Below are positions 17,833 through 28,140 of a stretch of DNA of 64,000 nt, piece after piece. Where the stretch lies: NCBI GenBank assembly GCA_002919305.1, contig PKFB01000002.1, positions 1 to 64,000 on the forward strand, written 5' to 3'. The first letter of the stretch is position 1; the number at the start of each line of letters is the position of its first letter. This DNA comes from Actinomycetales bacterium (GTDB taxonomy: Bacteria; Actinomycetota; Actinomycetes; Mycobacteriales; Micromonosporaceae). The translations under genes and the position numbers were made by a program. Under the pieces are notes generated by a model. It saw only the letters and a list, made by a program, of their open reading frames with translations, did no database searches and was not told the DNA's origin.

Positions 17833-19354
17833 CATCCCCCCGGTTGTTTTCCCCCGCGCGTGGCTCGGACCTTCGTCGCGATGACACTGCGTACTTAGAG
17901 AGTCACACCGTGCGGAGATCTTGTCAAGAGAAACGGAGAATTTTTGTTATTCGGACATTTCGCATTCGGGTAGTAATGGGGGTATTGGGAGCTCTCGACC
18001 CAAGGCTGCTTCGACGCCTTGGTGGGGCGTGACGGTAGACAGGCGGCGCGTTACCGGACTGTCTGACAGGTGGGCGTACGCATGGCCTGCCCCGGTGCGG
18101 GCGCGGGAGAGAGTCCAAGTATGAGCTGGGCTTGGTGGTTCGGGTCGCAGGCGCGGATCCGTGGGGAAGCCGGTCCGTCTGAGGCATGTGGCGCGGGTGG
18201 GGCGTGGCGAGGAGCGATGCGGTCTGCGCTGTTTCGGCTCCACAAGGTGGCCGGGTACGCCGCGGGAACCGCAGGCTGTGCGAGTGTGCCGATCCGGCGC
18301 CTGACGTGAGGGGTCGGTGGGCGCCGGTGACAGGGCGTGGGACCGTCAGTGGTAGAGAAGTAGTGCAGCTCGCGGCTTTAACGGCTTCTAGTGGGGTACA
18401 GGGCCCTGAATGACGTCCTGAGAACCTTCCATCGGTATTAATGTATGGAAGCGAGGGCGGGAACGGTTCAGAAGCGGCCGAGCAGAATCGTGACCTCCTT
18501 GATAAAGGAGGGTTCCGTACGTCACCTCCGGTTTTTATGGTGGTGCACGGAAGCTGAACGGTTTCTATGTGTTGACAATGCGGTGCGACGCGGTGTTATG
18601 GCTGTTACTTTCTCTGATCCGTCTACCAAATGGTTTTCTCGGGCGTCAGATGGGGCGGATTTCAACACGTAGAGGATGAGAAAAACGATCGCCTTAGTGA
18701 ACCGAAGGCACGGCGGCGTGGCCACCGCGGAAGGCGCCCTGAATGTGTCCGTTATGTCGCTATAGTGGGCTTCTTGATGTTCGCGCGAATGTCGATATTC
18801 GTTGATCTGTAATTTTTTGGAGATATGGGGCATGGGGTGCGCTTCTGTGGGGCCACAGTCCGTGAGAAGGGCGCCAAAGACGCGATCGTCGCTCAGGGCG
18901 CCCATCTGCGTTTTCTGGATGAGCCGGTTCAGTACGGATTCCTCAATCGTCGTGCGCCGTCGGTTACATTCCGAATACAGCCTCACGAACTGGTGTCTCC
19001 TCACTATTTTTGTCACGGCGCGGGTGTGGGTCAGTTCGTGATAACCGGCCCACACCCGTAATCAGTTAGCTCGCGCCCGGCGATGTGAGCGATAGGCGGC
19101 CACCTGATGACCCTGCCGATCTGGGGTTTTCCGTGTTACACGGTGGTCGCCAGGGTAAGCGCGACTGACCATGAAGCGGTGCTGGGCCCGGCTTCAGCGA
19201 CATCGCTTACGCGTACCCACCCCGTCAACTTCGGGCCTCGATATCCCGCCTCGGGGATTCTGGGCGTCGATGTGTCGCGCTCATCGTTGAATAACACGCT
19301 GGGTGGCGCCTGAGGACTATGGGGCATGGAGAACGTCTGTGACGCCTCAGTCCA
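17833..19354. other. 1.5-kb region without a convincing gene
   Basis: Frames in this stretch (longest 177 codons, 18522-19055 on the minus strand) have no recognisable family, no good ribosome site and unlike-coding composition, so none is called. The part from about 18400 to 19060 is clearly richer in A+T than its surroundings. It contains the hairpins CCTCCTT/AAGGAGG at 18494-18511 and CGGGTGTGGG/CCCACACCCG at 19021-19058. It may be the worn remains of acquired DNA or hold a non-coding RNA. Confidence 0.5.
19021..19058. terminator. Terminator-like hairpin
   Basis: Arms CGGGTGTGGG (19021-19030) and CCCACACCCG (19049-19058) pair over 10 bp with an 18-base loop. No gene is called directly before it on either strand, so its purpose is open. 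Confidence 0.35.
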
Positions 19355-20413
<1,059 letters not shown>

Positions 20414-20498
20414 TCAACTCCTAGTTGCTCAACTTCGCAGCGTCGCCGGATGATACGCCAGGGCCGGGGGGCTCAAGGGTTTCACGTGAGATGAAACT

Positions 20499-21197
20499 AT
20501 GGAGCACATGAGAGCACGGGTACTTGTCGTCGACGACGATCCGGCGCTGGCGGAGATGCTGGGCATCGTGCTGCGCAGCGAAGGATTCATGCCGTCATTC
20601 GTGGCCGACGGAGAACGCGCGCTCAGTGCGTTTCGAGAGATCCGTCCGGATATCGTCCTGTTGGATCTCATGTTGCCTGGAATGAGCGGCATCGACGTCT
20701 GTCGAGCGATCCGGGCGGAGTCCGGAGTGCCGATCGTCATGTTGACGGCGAAGAGCGACACCGTCGACGTCGTCCTCGGCTTGGAATCCGGAGCCGATGA
20801 CTACGTGATGAAACCGTTCAAACCCAAGGAGCTGGTCGCCAGGATGCGGGCGCGTCTGCGCCGCAGTGAGGACGCCGCTCCTGAGGTGCTCACGATTGGT
20901 CCTCCGCATAGCCAGATCACGATCGACGTTCCCGCTCATACCGTCACCCGCAACGGCACCGAGATCAAACTGACCCCCCTGGAATTCGATCTGTTGGTCG
21001 CGCTGGCGCGTAAGCCGCGTCAGGTGTTCACCCGTGAGGTGCTCCTGGAGCAGGTCTGGGGATACCGGCACGCCGCCGATACCCGCCTGGTCAACGTCCA
21101 TGTGCAGCGGCTTCGGGCCAAGATCGAACCGGATCCTGAGCACCCCGAGGTGATCCTGACTGTGCGGGGTGTCGGCTACAAGGCAGGGACGGGATAG
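20499..21197 (+). CDS. mtrA: Two-component response regulator MtrA
   Basis: 232 residues of OmpR/PhoB type, very close to mycobacterial MtrA along its whole length. The receiver has the acidic pocket VDDD at 11-14, the phosphoacceptor D56 in LLDLMLPG, T83 and K105 (MKPFKPK). The winged helix carries LTPLEFDLL and the recognition region LLEQVWGYRHAADTRLVNVHVQRLRAK. MtrA is usually essential and controls cell-wall and division genes. A GTTTCA/TGAAAC inverted repeat (20479-20497) containing TCACGTGA lies directly against the start codon and could be a binding site. mtrB starts 9 bp downstream. Confidence 0.96.
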   Translation: MEHMRARVLVVDDDPALAEMLGIVLRSEGFMPSFVADGERALSAFREIRPDIVLLDLMLPGMSGIDVCRAIRAESGVPIVMLTAKSDTVDVVLGLESGADDYVMKPFKPKELVARMRARLRRSEDAAPEVLTIGPPHSQITIDVPAHTVTRNGTEIKLTPLEFDLLVALARKPRQVFTREVLLEQVWGYRHAADTRLVNVHVQRLRAKIEPDPEHPEVILTVRGVGYKAGTG

Positions 21198-21206
21198 GCC
21201 GCGACC

Positions 21207-23201
21207 ATGGCTGCATGGCTCCGAGCCCGTCGACATCCCCGGGCCTACCGCCGGTGGGCGCGGGGAATGTCCGGTCGACTGGCGCGGCGGGTTCCTCGTC
21301 GTTGGTTCGGGCGGGTGCCGGTCGTGTTCGTGGAGGCAGCGCGTCGAGTTCGTAGTGGCCCGTTGGGCAGAGCGGCTCGAAGAGTGGCCGCCATTCCGGT
21401 GATCGCGGTGATGGTGAGGCTGCTGCGCGCCGTGACACGCATGATCACCGGCACCTGGCGCCGGTCATTGCAGCTGCGGGTGGTGACCATCACGCTGGTG
21501 ATGTCCAGTCTGCTGGTGGCGGCCTTCGGATTCTTGGTGGCCCAGCGCATCACGGCCGGATTAGTGGTCGAAAAACGCGAGGCGGCGCTCGAGCAGCTCC
21601 GGCTCGGCCGGGAACACGCCATCCAGCAGCTGGCGACCATGTCCGGGGTGACCGATCCGGAGCTGGACCGCACCGTGGCGAGCATCGTCTCTGACCTGAG
21701 TAGCTCCTCTGGTCCGGCCGATGCTTTTGATGTTGTCCTCGTCGCCAACGAACCGGGCGTTCAGATCCCGCCGAAGGCGCTGCCCAATTCCGACGCCTAC
21801 CAGTGGGTGCCGCCCGAACTGATCGAGGTGGTCCACGGCGACCAGGCCCTGGCGTACCAGTTCATCCGGGCCAACACCGACGGAAACGGGCGGCGTCCCT
21901 ACCTGGTGGTGGGGGCCCCGGTCCAGCTCGAGTGGGGTCAGGTGGAGCTGTATTACCTGCTCCCGCTGGACGCCGAGAGCGAGGCCGCCGCGCTGGTCCG
22001 TAACACCGTCCTGGTCACGGGGACGGCGTTGGTGCTGCTGCTGGCGTTGGTAGCCGGGATCGTCACGCGCCTGGTGGTCACGCCGGTCCGACTCGCCGCG
22101 CGGACAGCGGAGCGGCTGGCGGCCGGTCTGCTGCATGAGCGGATGACGGTGCGGGGCGAGGACGATCTGGCCCGGCTCGCAGGCGCGTTCAACGTGATGG
22201 CGACCAACCTGCAGCAACAGATCGTGCGCTTGGAGGAGCTGTCCCGACTGCAGCGCCGGTTCACCTCCGACGTCTCCCATGAGCTGCGTACCCCGTTGAC
22301 GACCGTGCGGATGGCCGCGGAGGTGTTGTACGCGGGACGCGACGACTTCCGACCGGAGGTGGCCCGCAGCGCCGAGTTGCTCTATGACGAGTTGGATCGG
22401 TTCGAATCGCTGCTGACCGATCTGCTGGAGATCAGCCGGTTCGACGCTGGCTTCGCCAACCTGGAAGCCGAGACCGTGGATCTGATTCCGATCCTGCACC
22501 GTGTCGTTGGCGGCCTGAAGCCATTGGCGGACCGGTTGGGGGTACGCCTGGAGGTGGTCGTTCCTGACACGCCCGTGGTGGCCGAGGTGGATACCCGGCG
22601 GGTGGAGCGGATCCTGCGTAACCTGCTCGGGAACGCCATCGAGCATGGAGAACACCGGCCGGTGCGGATGACACTCGCCGCTGACGAGAGCTCCGTGGCG
22701 ATCACGGTCCGTGACTATGGAGTCGGCCTTAAACCCGGCGAGGAACGGTTGGTCTTCAACAGGTTTTGGCGAGCCGATCCATCCCGGGCGCGGCAGACCG
22801 GCGGGACCGGTTTGGGGCTGTCGATCAGCCAGGAGGACGCGCGGCTGCACGGCGGTTGGCTGGAGGCGTGGGGTGCGCCCGGACGCGGCGCTCAATTCCG
22901 ACTCACCCTGCCGATCGAGGCCGGTGGTCGCTTGGTCTCCTCTCCCTTGCCGTTGGTGCCTGAAGACGCTGACGCGCCGTTGCCGGAAGCAGGGATGGCG
23001 GAGCCGGTCCACACAGGGACGCAAGAGCCGGTCGCCGCGGAGGCGCAGGAGCCGGAAAACCCGGAACCGGAATCCGAGGAGGTGTCGACGGATCTGCAAG
23101 CGTCGGCGTTGGGGGGCATCAGATCCTCAGGCGGGTCTGGAGGCAGATCCCCGGGCGGATCTGGAATCGCTCGGCGCGAAGCGGGGGGACGGCATGAGTG
23201 A
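21207..23201 (+). CDS. mtrB: Sensor histidine kinase MtrB
   Basis: 664 residues. A basic cytoplasmic N-terminus precedes TM1 (about 93-113); an extracytoplasmic domain of about 150 residues follows, then TM2 (about 268-290), a HAMP domain, and the kinase core. The H box is SHELRTPLTT, the N box NLLGNAIEHG, and the G boxes DYGVGL and GGTGLGLSI. The last 80 residues are an acidic Pro/Glu tail ending in a Gly/Ser/Arg stretch. MtrB phosphorylates MtrA and is localised to septa in mycobacteria. Its stop codon overlaps the lpqB start by 8 bases. Confidence 0.95.
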   Translation: MAAWLRARRHPRAYRRWARGMSGRLARRVPRRWFGRVPVVFVEAARRVRSGPLGRAARRVAAIPVIAVMVRLLRAVTRMITGTWRRSLQLRVVTITLVMSSLLVAAFGFLVAQRITAGLVVEKREAALEQLRLGREHAIQQLATMSGVTDPELDRTVASIVSDLSSSSGPADAFDVVLVANEPGVQIPPKALPNSDAYQWVPPELIEVVHGDQALAYQFIRANTDGNGRRPYLVVGAPVQLEWGQVELYYLLPLDAESEAAALVRNTVLVTGTALVLLLALVAGIVTRLVVTPVRLAARTAERLAAGLLHERMTVRGEDDLARLAGAFNVMATNLQQQIVRLEELSRLQRRFTSDVSHELRTPLTTVRMAAEVLYAGRDDFRPEVARSAELLYDELDRFESLLTDLLEISRFDAGFANLEAETVDLIPILHRVVGGLKPLADRLGVRLEVVVPDTPVVAEVDTRRVERILRNLLGNAIEHGEHRPVRMTLAADESSVAITVRDYGVGLKPGEERLVFNRFWRADPSRARQTGGTGLGLSISQEDARLHGGWLEAWGAPGRGAQFRLTLPIEAGGRLVSSPLPLVPEDADAPLPEAGMAEPVHTGTQEPVAAEAQEPENPEPESEEVSTDLQASALGGIRSSGGSGGRSPGGSGIARREAGGRHE

Positions 23202-25029
23202 CACGCTGCGTACCCGATGGTGGCAGGCAGCGCTGCTGACGGTCTGTGTCGGCGTGACCGGTTGCGGTGTCCCTGACTCCGGGCCGCCGGTGGTGCAAGA
23301 GAGCATGCCGCAGTCGGGGATCGGTGTGGAGCGGTACGAGGAACCCACCGCCGTCCCCCAACCCACCGATGCCAACACCCCGGAAGAAGCGGTGGAGCTG
23401 TACTTCCATGCCGCGACTGGTGACTGGGAGGTGCTTGAGGACCAGGTCTCCCAGTTCATGACCACGGACGGGAGAGCGCAGTGGCAGCCCTCGGAGACCG
23501 CCACCATCGTGCGCGTCGATCAGCAGCCGCAGCGGCTCTCCTCCAGCCCGGAAGACGTGTCGGTGCGGGTCACCGGTCAGGTGGTGGGGGAGTACACGAG
23601 AACCGGGCAGGTGATCGCGCAACCACCCAGCGAATTCTTCTACGAGTTCCATCTCCGCCTGGAGAGCACCAGAACCGGCGTAGCCTGGCGGATCACTAAC
23701 CCGCCGCGGGGGTATCTGCTCAGCGTGCGGGCGATGGAGAACGACGACTACTTCGAGCCGATGCCGCTGTACTTCGCCGGCCGTGGTCGCGACATTCTCG
23801 TCCCCGACACCCGCTACATGCCCCAGACCCTGGAGTACGCCAAGCGGCGCTCTCTGCTGGTGGAGTGGTTACTGGACGGACCGAGTCCATGGCTGGCCAA
23901 CGTGGTGGACTCCCGGTTCCCCACCGAGACGCAGTTGGTCGGCAACGTGGTGCTCGACGACCACACCGTCATCGTCAACCTCAGCAGCGAGGCACAGACC
24001 GCCGAACGGTACGACCTTCTTTACGCCCAACTGGTCTGGACCCTCAGGCCACTGATCCCAGAGTCACTGGAGATACGGATCGGCAACCGTGCCGTGACGG
24101 TGCACGAGGAGAGCCGGCAGCGTCCCGCCGATTACCTGGAGATGAACGCGGCACACCGCGAACCCATGAATGGGTACTTCGTCAACGCAGACGGGAGTGT
24201 GGAACCGGAGGCGGAGGACGGGATACTCCCCAACGTGCTGCGCCTGCCATCGGAGGAGGGCGAGGCGATCAACACCTCCGTGGTATCGGCGGCTTTGGAT
24301 CTTGGGTTGACCAACGCGGCGCTGGTGCGTGACACCGGTGAGGGGCCGCGATTGTGGATCGGCAACGCCTCCCACACCCTGAACCCCGAAGAGGGTGTCG
24401 CCTCCTACCGGGAGGTGGATCTTTCCGCCTGGAATCCCCAACGTCTGGGACGACCGATCTGGGTGAGAGGGCCAGCGGACAAGCGCGCTGTCCTGCTGCT
24501 GGTCGATGGGCATTTGACGGTGGTCGACGCCGCGACCACACAGGCGCAGCGGGTGTCCATCCCGAGCCTGGACGGGCGGATTGACGCCTTCTCTGTGGCG
24601 CCCGACGGGTTCCGCCTCGCGCTGGTCGCGGATGGGCAGATCTACCGGGCGTCGCTGCAGCAGGGTGCTGAACTGGTGGTCGGTGACCCGGAACTGGTTA
24701 CCCACTTGATCACCGACGCCACGGATGTGGCCTGGAGCCGACAGGACAACCTGGTGATCTCCGGGGTCTACGCCGGTGTGAACGGCCCGATCGCCGGGAT
24801 CTGGGAGATCACCATCGACGGCGTCTTCCCTAAACCAGTACCGGTCAGCGCCCGGCGGGTGCCTCAAGGGCTGGCGTCATGGACGGACAACCCGAATGCC
24901 AGCAGCGTTCGGGGAGCGGTGCTGTTCGAGCAGGATGGACAGATCTACGAGGCGCACTCCGCTGACGTCACCGGCCCCGGGGGACGTCCCACGCCGGTTG
25001 AAGGAACTAATCCGTTCTTTCCGACCTAA
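23194..25029 (+). CDS. lpqB: Lipoprotein LpqB
   Basis: 611 residues, starting at ATG 23194 inside the end of mtrB; the frame is open far upstream, but that part is antiphase coding of mtrB. The signal peptide (about 12-29) ends in the lipobox VTGC followed by GVPDSG. A GerMN domain covers about 190-300 and a WD40-like beta-propeller the C-terminal half, the LpqB arrangement. LpqB binds the extracytoplasmic part of MtrB and affects MtrA phosphorylation in mycobacteria. It forms a tight operon with mtrA and mtrB. Confidence 0.95.
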   Translation: MSDTLRTRWWQAALLTVCVGVTGCGVPDSGPPVVQESMPQSGIGVERYEEPTAVPQPTDANTPEEAVELYFHAATGDWEVLEDQVSQFMTTDGRAQWQPSETATIVRVDQQPQRLSSSPEDVSVRVTGQVVGEYTRTGQVIAQPPSEFFYEFHLRLESTRTGVAWRITNPPRGYLLSVRAMENDDYFEPMPLYFAGRGRDILVPDTRYMPQTLEYAKRRSLLVEWLLDGPSPWLANVVDSRFPTETQLVGNVVLDDHTVIVNLSSEAQTAERYDLLYAQLVWTLRPLIPESLEIRIGNRAVTVHEESRQRPADYLEMNAAHREPMNGYFVNADGSVEPEAEDGILPNVLRLPSEEGEAINTSVVSAALDLGLTNAALVRDTGEGPRLWIGNASHTLNPEEGVASYREVDLSAWNPQRLGRPIWVRGPADKRAVLLLVDGHLTVVDAATTQAQRVSIPSLDGRIDAFSVAPDGFRLALVADGQIYRASLQQGAELVVGDPELVTHLITDATDVAWSRQDNLVISGVYAGVNGPIAGIWEITIDGVFPKPVPVSARRVPQGLASWTDNPNASSVRGAVLFEQDGQIYEAHSADVTGPGGRPTPVEGTNPFFPT

Positions 25030-25034
25030 TACTC

Positions 25035-25811
25035 TTGTCGGAAAGTAGCGAGTACGTCACGCTAAGGGGCGTGCCCTGGCTTGCCCGCTGTGCGCTCGCC
25101 CCAGTGGTCGATCTGGTCCTGCCGGTCAGGTGCGCCGGCTGTGACCGCCCGGCCGTCGGGGATCTTTGTGACCACTGCCGTTCGTTCCTGGCGGGGCTTA
25201 GCCCCGCAACGGTCAGGCCTGATCCCGCGCCACCCGGCACCCCGCCGTGTATGGCCGGCGCCGAGTACGCCGGACCGCTGCGTGCGCTGATCGTGGCGTA
25301 CAAGGAGCGGGGCAGGCACCGGTTGGCGACCGTCTTGGGGGAACTGCTTGCCCGGGTGATCCTCGCGGCGGAACCCGCTGCGGAACGGATGGTGCTGGTG
25401 CCGGTACCCGCGACCGCCACTGCGGCGCGGCGGCGGTACGGGGACCACATCAGCCGTCTGGCGTACCGGGCCGCCCGGGTGATTCGGCGGCGTGGTCGCC
25501 AGGTGACCGTGGTGTCCGCGCTCGCCGCACGGCGCCGTCCCGACTCGGTCGGCATGACCGCAGTGGAACGGGTTCGGACAGCTCAGGAGGGTTTCAAAGT
25601 CCGTTCCTGGGGCATGCGCGGATGGTGCGGGAGGGCCATCCGTCGTTCCCAGGCGCTGATCCTGGTTGACGACGTGATGACCACCGGGGCGACCCTGTCG
25701 GCCACCGCTGAGGCGCTGCGGGCACGGGGAGCGGAGGTGACCGCCGCGGCCGTGCTCGCGGCGACTCGGCGTATCCGCCGACGGTCGGTTGATCCGGTTT
25801 CCCCTGGATAG
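25035..25811 (+). CDS. comF: ComF-family phosphoribosyltransferase-like protein
   Basis: 258 residues. An N-terminal zinc-finger segment CAGCDRPAVGDLCDHC has two CxxC pairs, and the PRPP-binding loop LVDDVMTTGATL is near residue 210, with the family segment VPVPATATAARRRYGDH in between. Homologues serve natural DNA uptake in some bacteria, but the actinobacterial role is unknown. The TTG at 25035 comes 5 bp after lpqB; a GTG at 25071 is an alternative, although the AAGGGG before it is very close. It follows lpqB as in mycobacteria. Confidence 0.87.
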   Translation: MSESSEYVTLRGVPWLARCALAPVVDLVLPVRCAGCDRPAVGDLCDHCRSFLAGLSPATVRPDPAPPGTPPCMAGAEYAGPLRALIVAYKERGRHRLATVLGELLARVILAAEPAAERMVLVPVPATATAARRRYGDHISRLAYRAARVIRRRGRQVTVVSALAARRRPDSVGMTAVERVRTAQEGFKVRSWGMRGWCGRAIRRSQALILVDDVMTTGATLSATAEALRARGAEVTAAAVLAATRRIRRRSVDPVSPG

Positions 25812-26080
25812 GGAAGTGCCGAAGGTCCCGGAGCATCCCTTGATCTTCAAAACAGGAGATGACGAAGTGGGGGGTGACGGGATGACCTTGGAGCACTAGC
25901 GTCGGAGGCGCAGCCGGATGACTCGCTGTCAAACCGGCGGTAAACCGCAGGGAAACGCGCGAAAGGGGGGTTGACGACTCCAAGAGGCTGCCGACGCCTC
26001 GCTCGACCGGCGCGCAGACGCCGCCGAAGTCGAGTCCTGATCCCTCAAAACCACGACATCGAATGTGGGGGAGGTTAGGC

Positions 26081-26737
26081 GTGGACATTGTCGTCAAGGG
26101 TCGTAACGTCGAGGTGCCCGACCACTACCGGGAACACGTCGCCGGCAAGCTCCGCAAGATGGAGCGCTACGACCACAAGCTGATTCGATTCGACGTCGAA
26201 CTGTTCCACGAACGTAACCCTCGGCAATCTGACTACTGCCAGCGAGTTGAGATCACCTGCATCTCCCGAGGCCCGGTGGTGCGTGCCGAGGCGTGCTCCA
26301 AGGATTTCTACAGCGCTCTGGACTTGGCGGTAGCCAAGCTGGAGACCAGGCTGCGGAAAGCCGCCGATCGGCGGCGAGTCCACCGTGGTCGTCGCACCCC
26401 AATCTCAGTCGCCGCGGCCACCGCGTCGTCCGTTGACGTCGCACCCGCGCTAGCCACCCGAACCACCCCATCCACTGACGCTGCCTCGGAGCCGGCCGCA
26501 GTCGCTGTGGCGACCGCCCCGGAATCGGAGGAGGCCTGGAGCGGCGTCGATGAAGGACCCGGCCGGATCGTCCGGGTTAAAGAACACCCTGCCGACCCGA
26601 TCACCGTCGATGACGCGCTGTTCCAGATGGAGCTTGTGGGTCACGACTTCTACCTGTTCCAGGACAAGGAGACCGGGAAGCCCAGCGTGGTCTACCGCCG
26701 TCGCGGTTATGACTATGGCTTGATCCGACTCGCCTGA
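26081..26737 (+). CDS. hpf: Ribosome hibernation promoting factor (long form)
   Basis: 218 residues. The N-terminal S30AE domain (about 1-100) binds in the ribosome decoding channel; an Ala/Thr/Pro linker (about 105-150) joins it to the C-terminal dimerisation domain (HPADPITVDDALFQMELVGH and YDYGLIRL). The long form pairs two 70S ribosomes into inactive 100S dimers. A GGGGGAGG ribosome site at 26066-26073 decides for GTG 26081 over the ATG 18 bases upstream. The 250 bp before it holds no gene. A strong terminator follows. Confidence 0.94.
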   Translation: MDIVVKGRNVEVPDHYREHVAGKLRKMERYDHKLIRFDVELFHERNPRQSDYCQRVEITCISRGPVVRAEACSKDFYSALDLAVAKLETRLRKAADRRRVHRGRRTPISVAAATASSVDVAPALATRTTPSTDAASEPAAVAVATAPESEEAWSGVDEGPGRIVRVKEHPADPITVDDALFQMELVGHDFYLFQDKETGKPSVVYRRRGYDYGLIRLA

Positions 26738-26752
26738 CGGGTCCACGGTGTC

Positions 26753-26789
26753 GGCCGCACTGACGGGGCACAGCGTCAGTGCGGCCTTT
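26753..26789 (+). terminator. Terminator after hpf
   Basis: Arms GGCCGCACTGACG (26753-26765) and CGTCAGTGCGGCC (26774-26786) pair over 13 bp, followed by TTT. A 14-bp direct repeat GCCTTTGCTGGGAT begins at its end and recurs 18 bp further on. Confidence 0.88.
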
Positions 26790-26852
26790 GCTGGGATGAT
26801 CGCCTTTGCTGGGATACCCCTTGTCGAGTACGCGCTGCGTGTCCAAGACGTG

Positions 26853-27992
26853 TTAACTGATCGTCTGGAAGGCGCTCCACCAATCCTCCGCTAAAAGTGC
26901 AAACCGGACGTTGTCCACCCGGCCTCCCTCAGCCGCCGGCACCCGTTGTCGCTCCACTCCCTCGTGAACAAAGCCGACTCGTTTAAGGACCTGCTGGGAC
27001 TTGTGATTGTCCGGCCGGGTGCCCGCTGTCAGGCGAGCTAACCGCAGCGTGGAGAACGCCCAGTGAGCGAGCAGACGCAGCGCCCGGGTCGCAAAACCAC
27101 GCCCCCGCCATTGCGGGAGCAGGCTGTACCCGACTAACCCTTCACCAGGGAGCATGTTCCACAGGTCGAGGACAAGATCGCCGGCGAAGGCGTCGGTGGC
27201 GGCGTCCCGGATGGTGAACATCGCCCGCTCACCCGCTAGCCAGTGACCGGGGGCGAGAAGACAGCGGCGCTGCACCTCCTCCCGGGACAGCGGACGAGGC
27301 GGGATCCAGGAGTGAACCACCTCGGGCAAGCTGAGCAGCGTGTACATGTTCTCGGTGTCATCGGGGCCGAGCGGTCTTAAGGTGACCACGCCGTCGCTAA
27401 GTGCCCCACCCGGCAAGTCCGGTAGCAGCCTGGGGGATGGCGTGCCGGAGTCGGTCGCCAGCCGACCCCATACCACCTGATCCCAACGGCCCCCATCAGG
27501 CAGCCAGCCACCACCCCGCCGGATACCTTCCCGTTGGTAACCCGCCGCGTACGCCACCCGCTGACTGGCGATGTTCGCGTGCTCGGTGGTCACCTCCAGG
27601 CGCGCCATCCCGTGCTGGAAAGCCCACTCGGTGATCGTCCGCAGCGCCTCGGTCGCCACGCCCTGCCCTCTGGCCCATGGGGCGGTGAAGTACCCCACGG
27701 CCGCCACCTGGGTCGGCCAGTGCACGCTGTGCAGCACGATATGCCCCAGCATGCGGTCGGTGGCGCGGTCGGCGATGCAGAAATCCGCCTCTCCGAACCC
27801 CCAGCGGGCCGGCGCGCGTACCTCAATCCAGTTACGGGCAGCGTCGGCGCTGAAGGGGTACTCCAGGTGCGGCAGAAAACGCCGGGTGAGAGGATCCTCA
27901 CACGCCGCGATCAGATCAGGAACATCGCTGAGTCGCAACTGCCGTAATCTCAGCCGTGCGGTGGTGAGGTCCTGCTGAGGAAACATGCCCAC
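26853..27992 (-). CDS. Fusion of two GNAT N-acetyltransferase domains
   Basis: 379 residues with two RimJ/RimL-type acetyltransferase domains. The first (about 5-170) has GYFTAPWARGQGVATEALR as its acetyl-CoA loop; the second (about 195-370) has GYSLLPQWRGRGFATRALRLL. Both keep the Q/R-x-x-G-x-G/A pattern, so both could bind acetyl-CoA. Start: GAGGAGG lies 5 bases before GTG 27992, and a further ATG is at 27986; the 37 upstream codons look non-coding. The substrate could be a protein N-terminus, an antibiotic or a small amine; nothing in the neighbourhood tells which. Confidence 0.82.
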   Translation of the reverse strand: MGMFPQQDLTTARLRLRQLRLSDVPDLIAACEDPLTRRFLPHLEYPFSADAARNWIEVRAPARWGFGEADFCIADRATDRMLGHIVLHSVHWPTQVAAVGYFTAPWARGQGVATEALRTITEWAFQHGMARLEVTTEHANIASQRVAYAAGYQREGIRRGGGWLPDGGRWDQVVWGRLATDSGTPSPRLLPDLPGGALSDGVVTLRPLGPDDTENMYTLLSLPEVVHSWIPPRPLSREEVQRRCLLAPGHWLAGERAMFTIRDAATDAFAGDLVLDLWNMLPGEGLVGYSLLPQWRGRGFATRALRLLAHWAFSTLRLARLTAGTRPDNHKSQQVLKRVGFVHEGVERQRVPAAEGGRVDNVRFALLAEDWWSAFQTIS

Positions 27993-28140
27993 ATCGTCCT
28001 CCTCGGATGGGCGTCGGGCGTAGCCACGCGATCGGATCATCCCGGATGGATGGGACGCCTGACCGTCCGCCGTACCGGAGTCCACCCCGGCGCATCGCGG
28101 CACAGACGCGACCGGTGGTGAGCGGGGTGAGCGTTACCGT

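Noticed and set aside
18522-19055. 177-codon frame on the minus strand in the gene-free region
   Set aside because: No ribosome site, no recognisable family and an unlikely composition; it appears in an AT-shifted stretch where stop codons on that frame are merely missing.
21561-23099. 512-codon minus-strand frame opposite mtrB
   Set aside because: Shadow of mtrB; no conserved protein on that strand.
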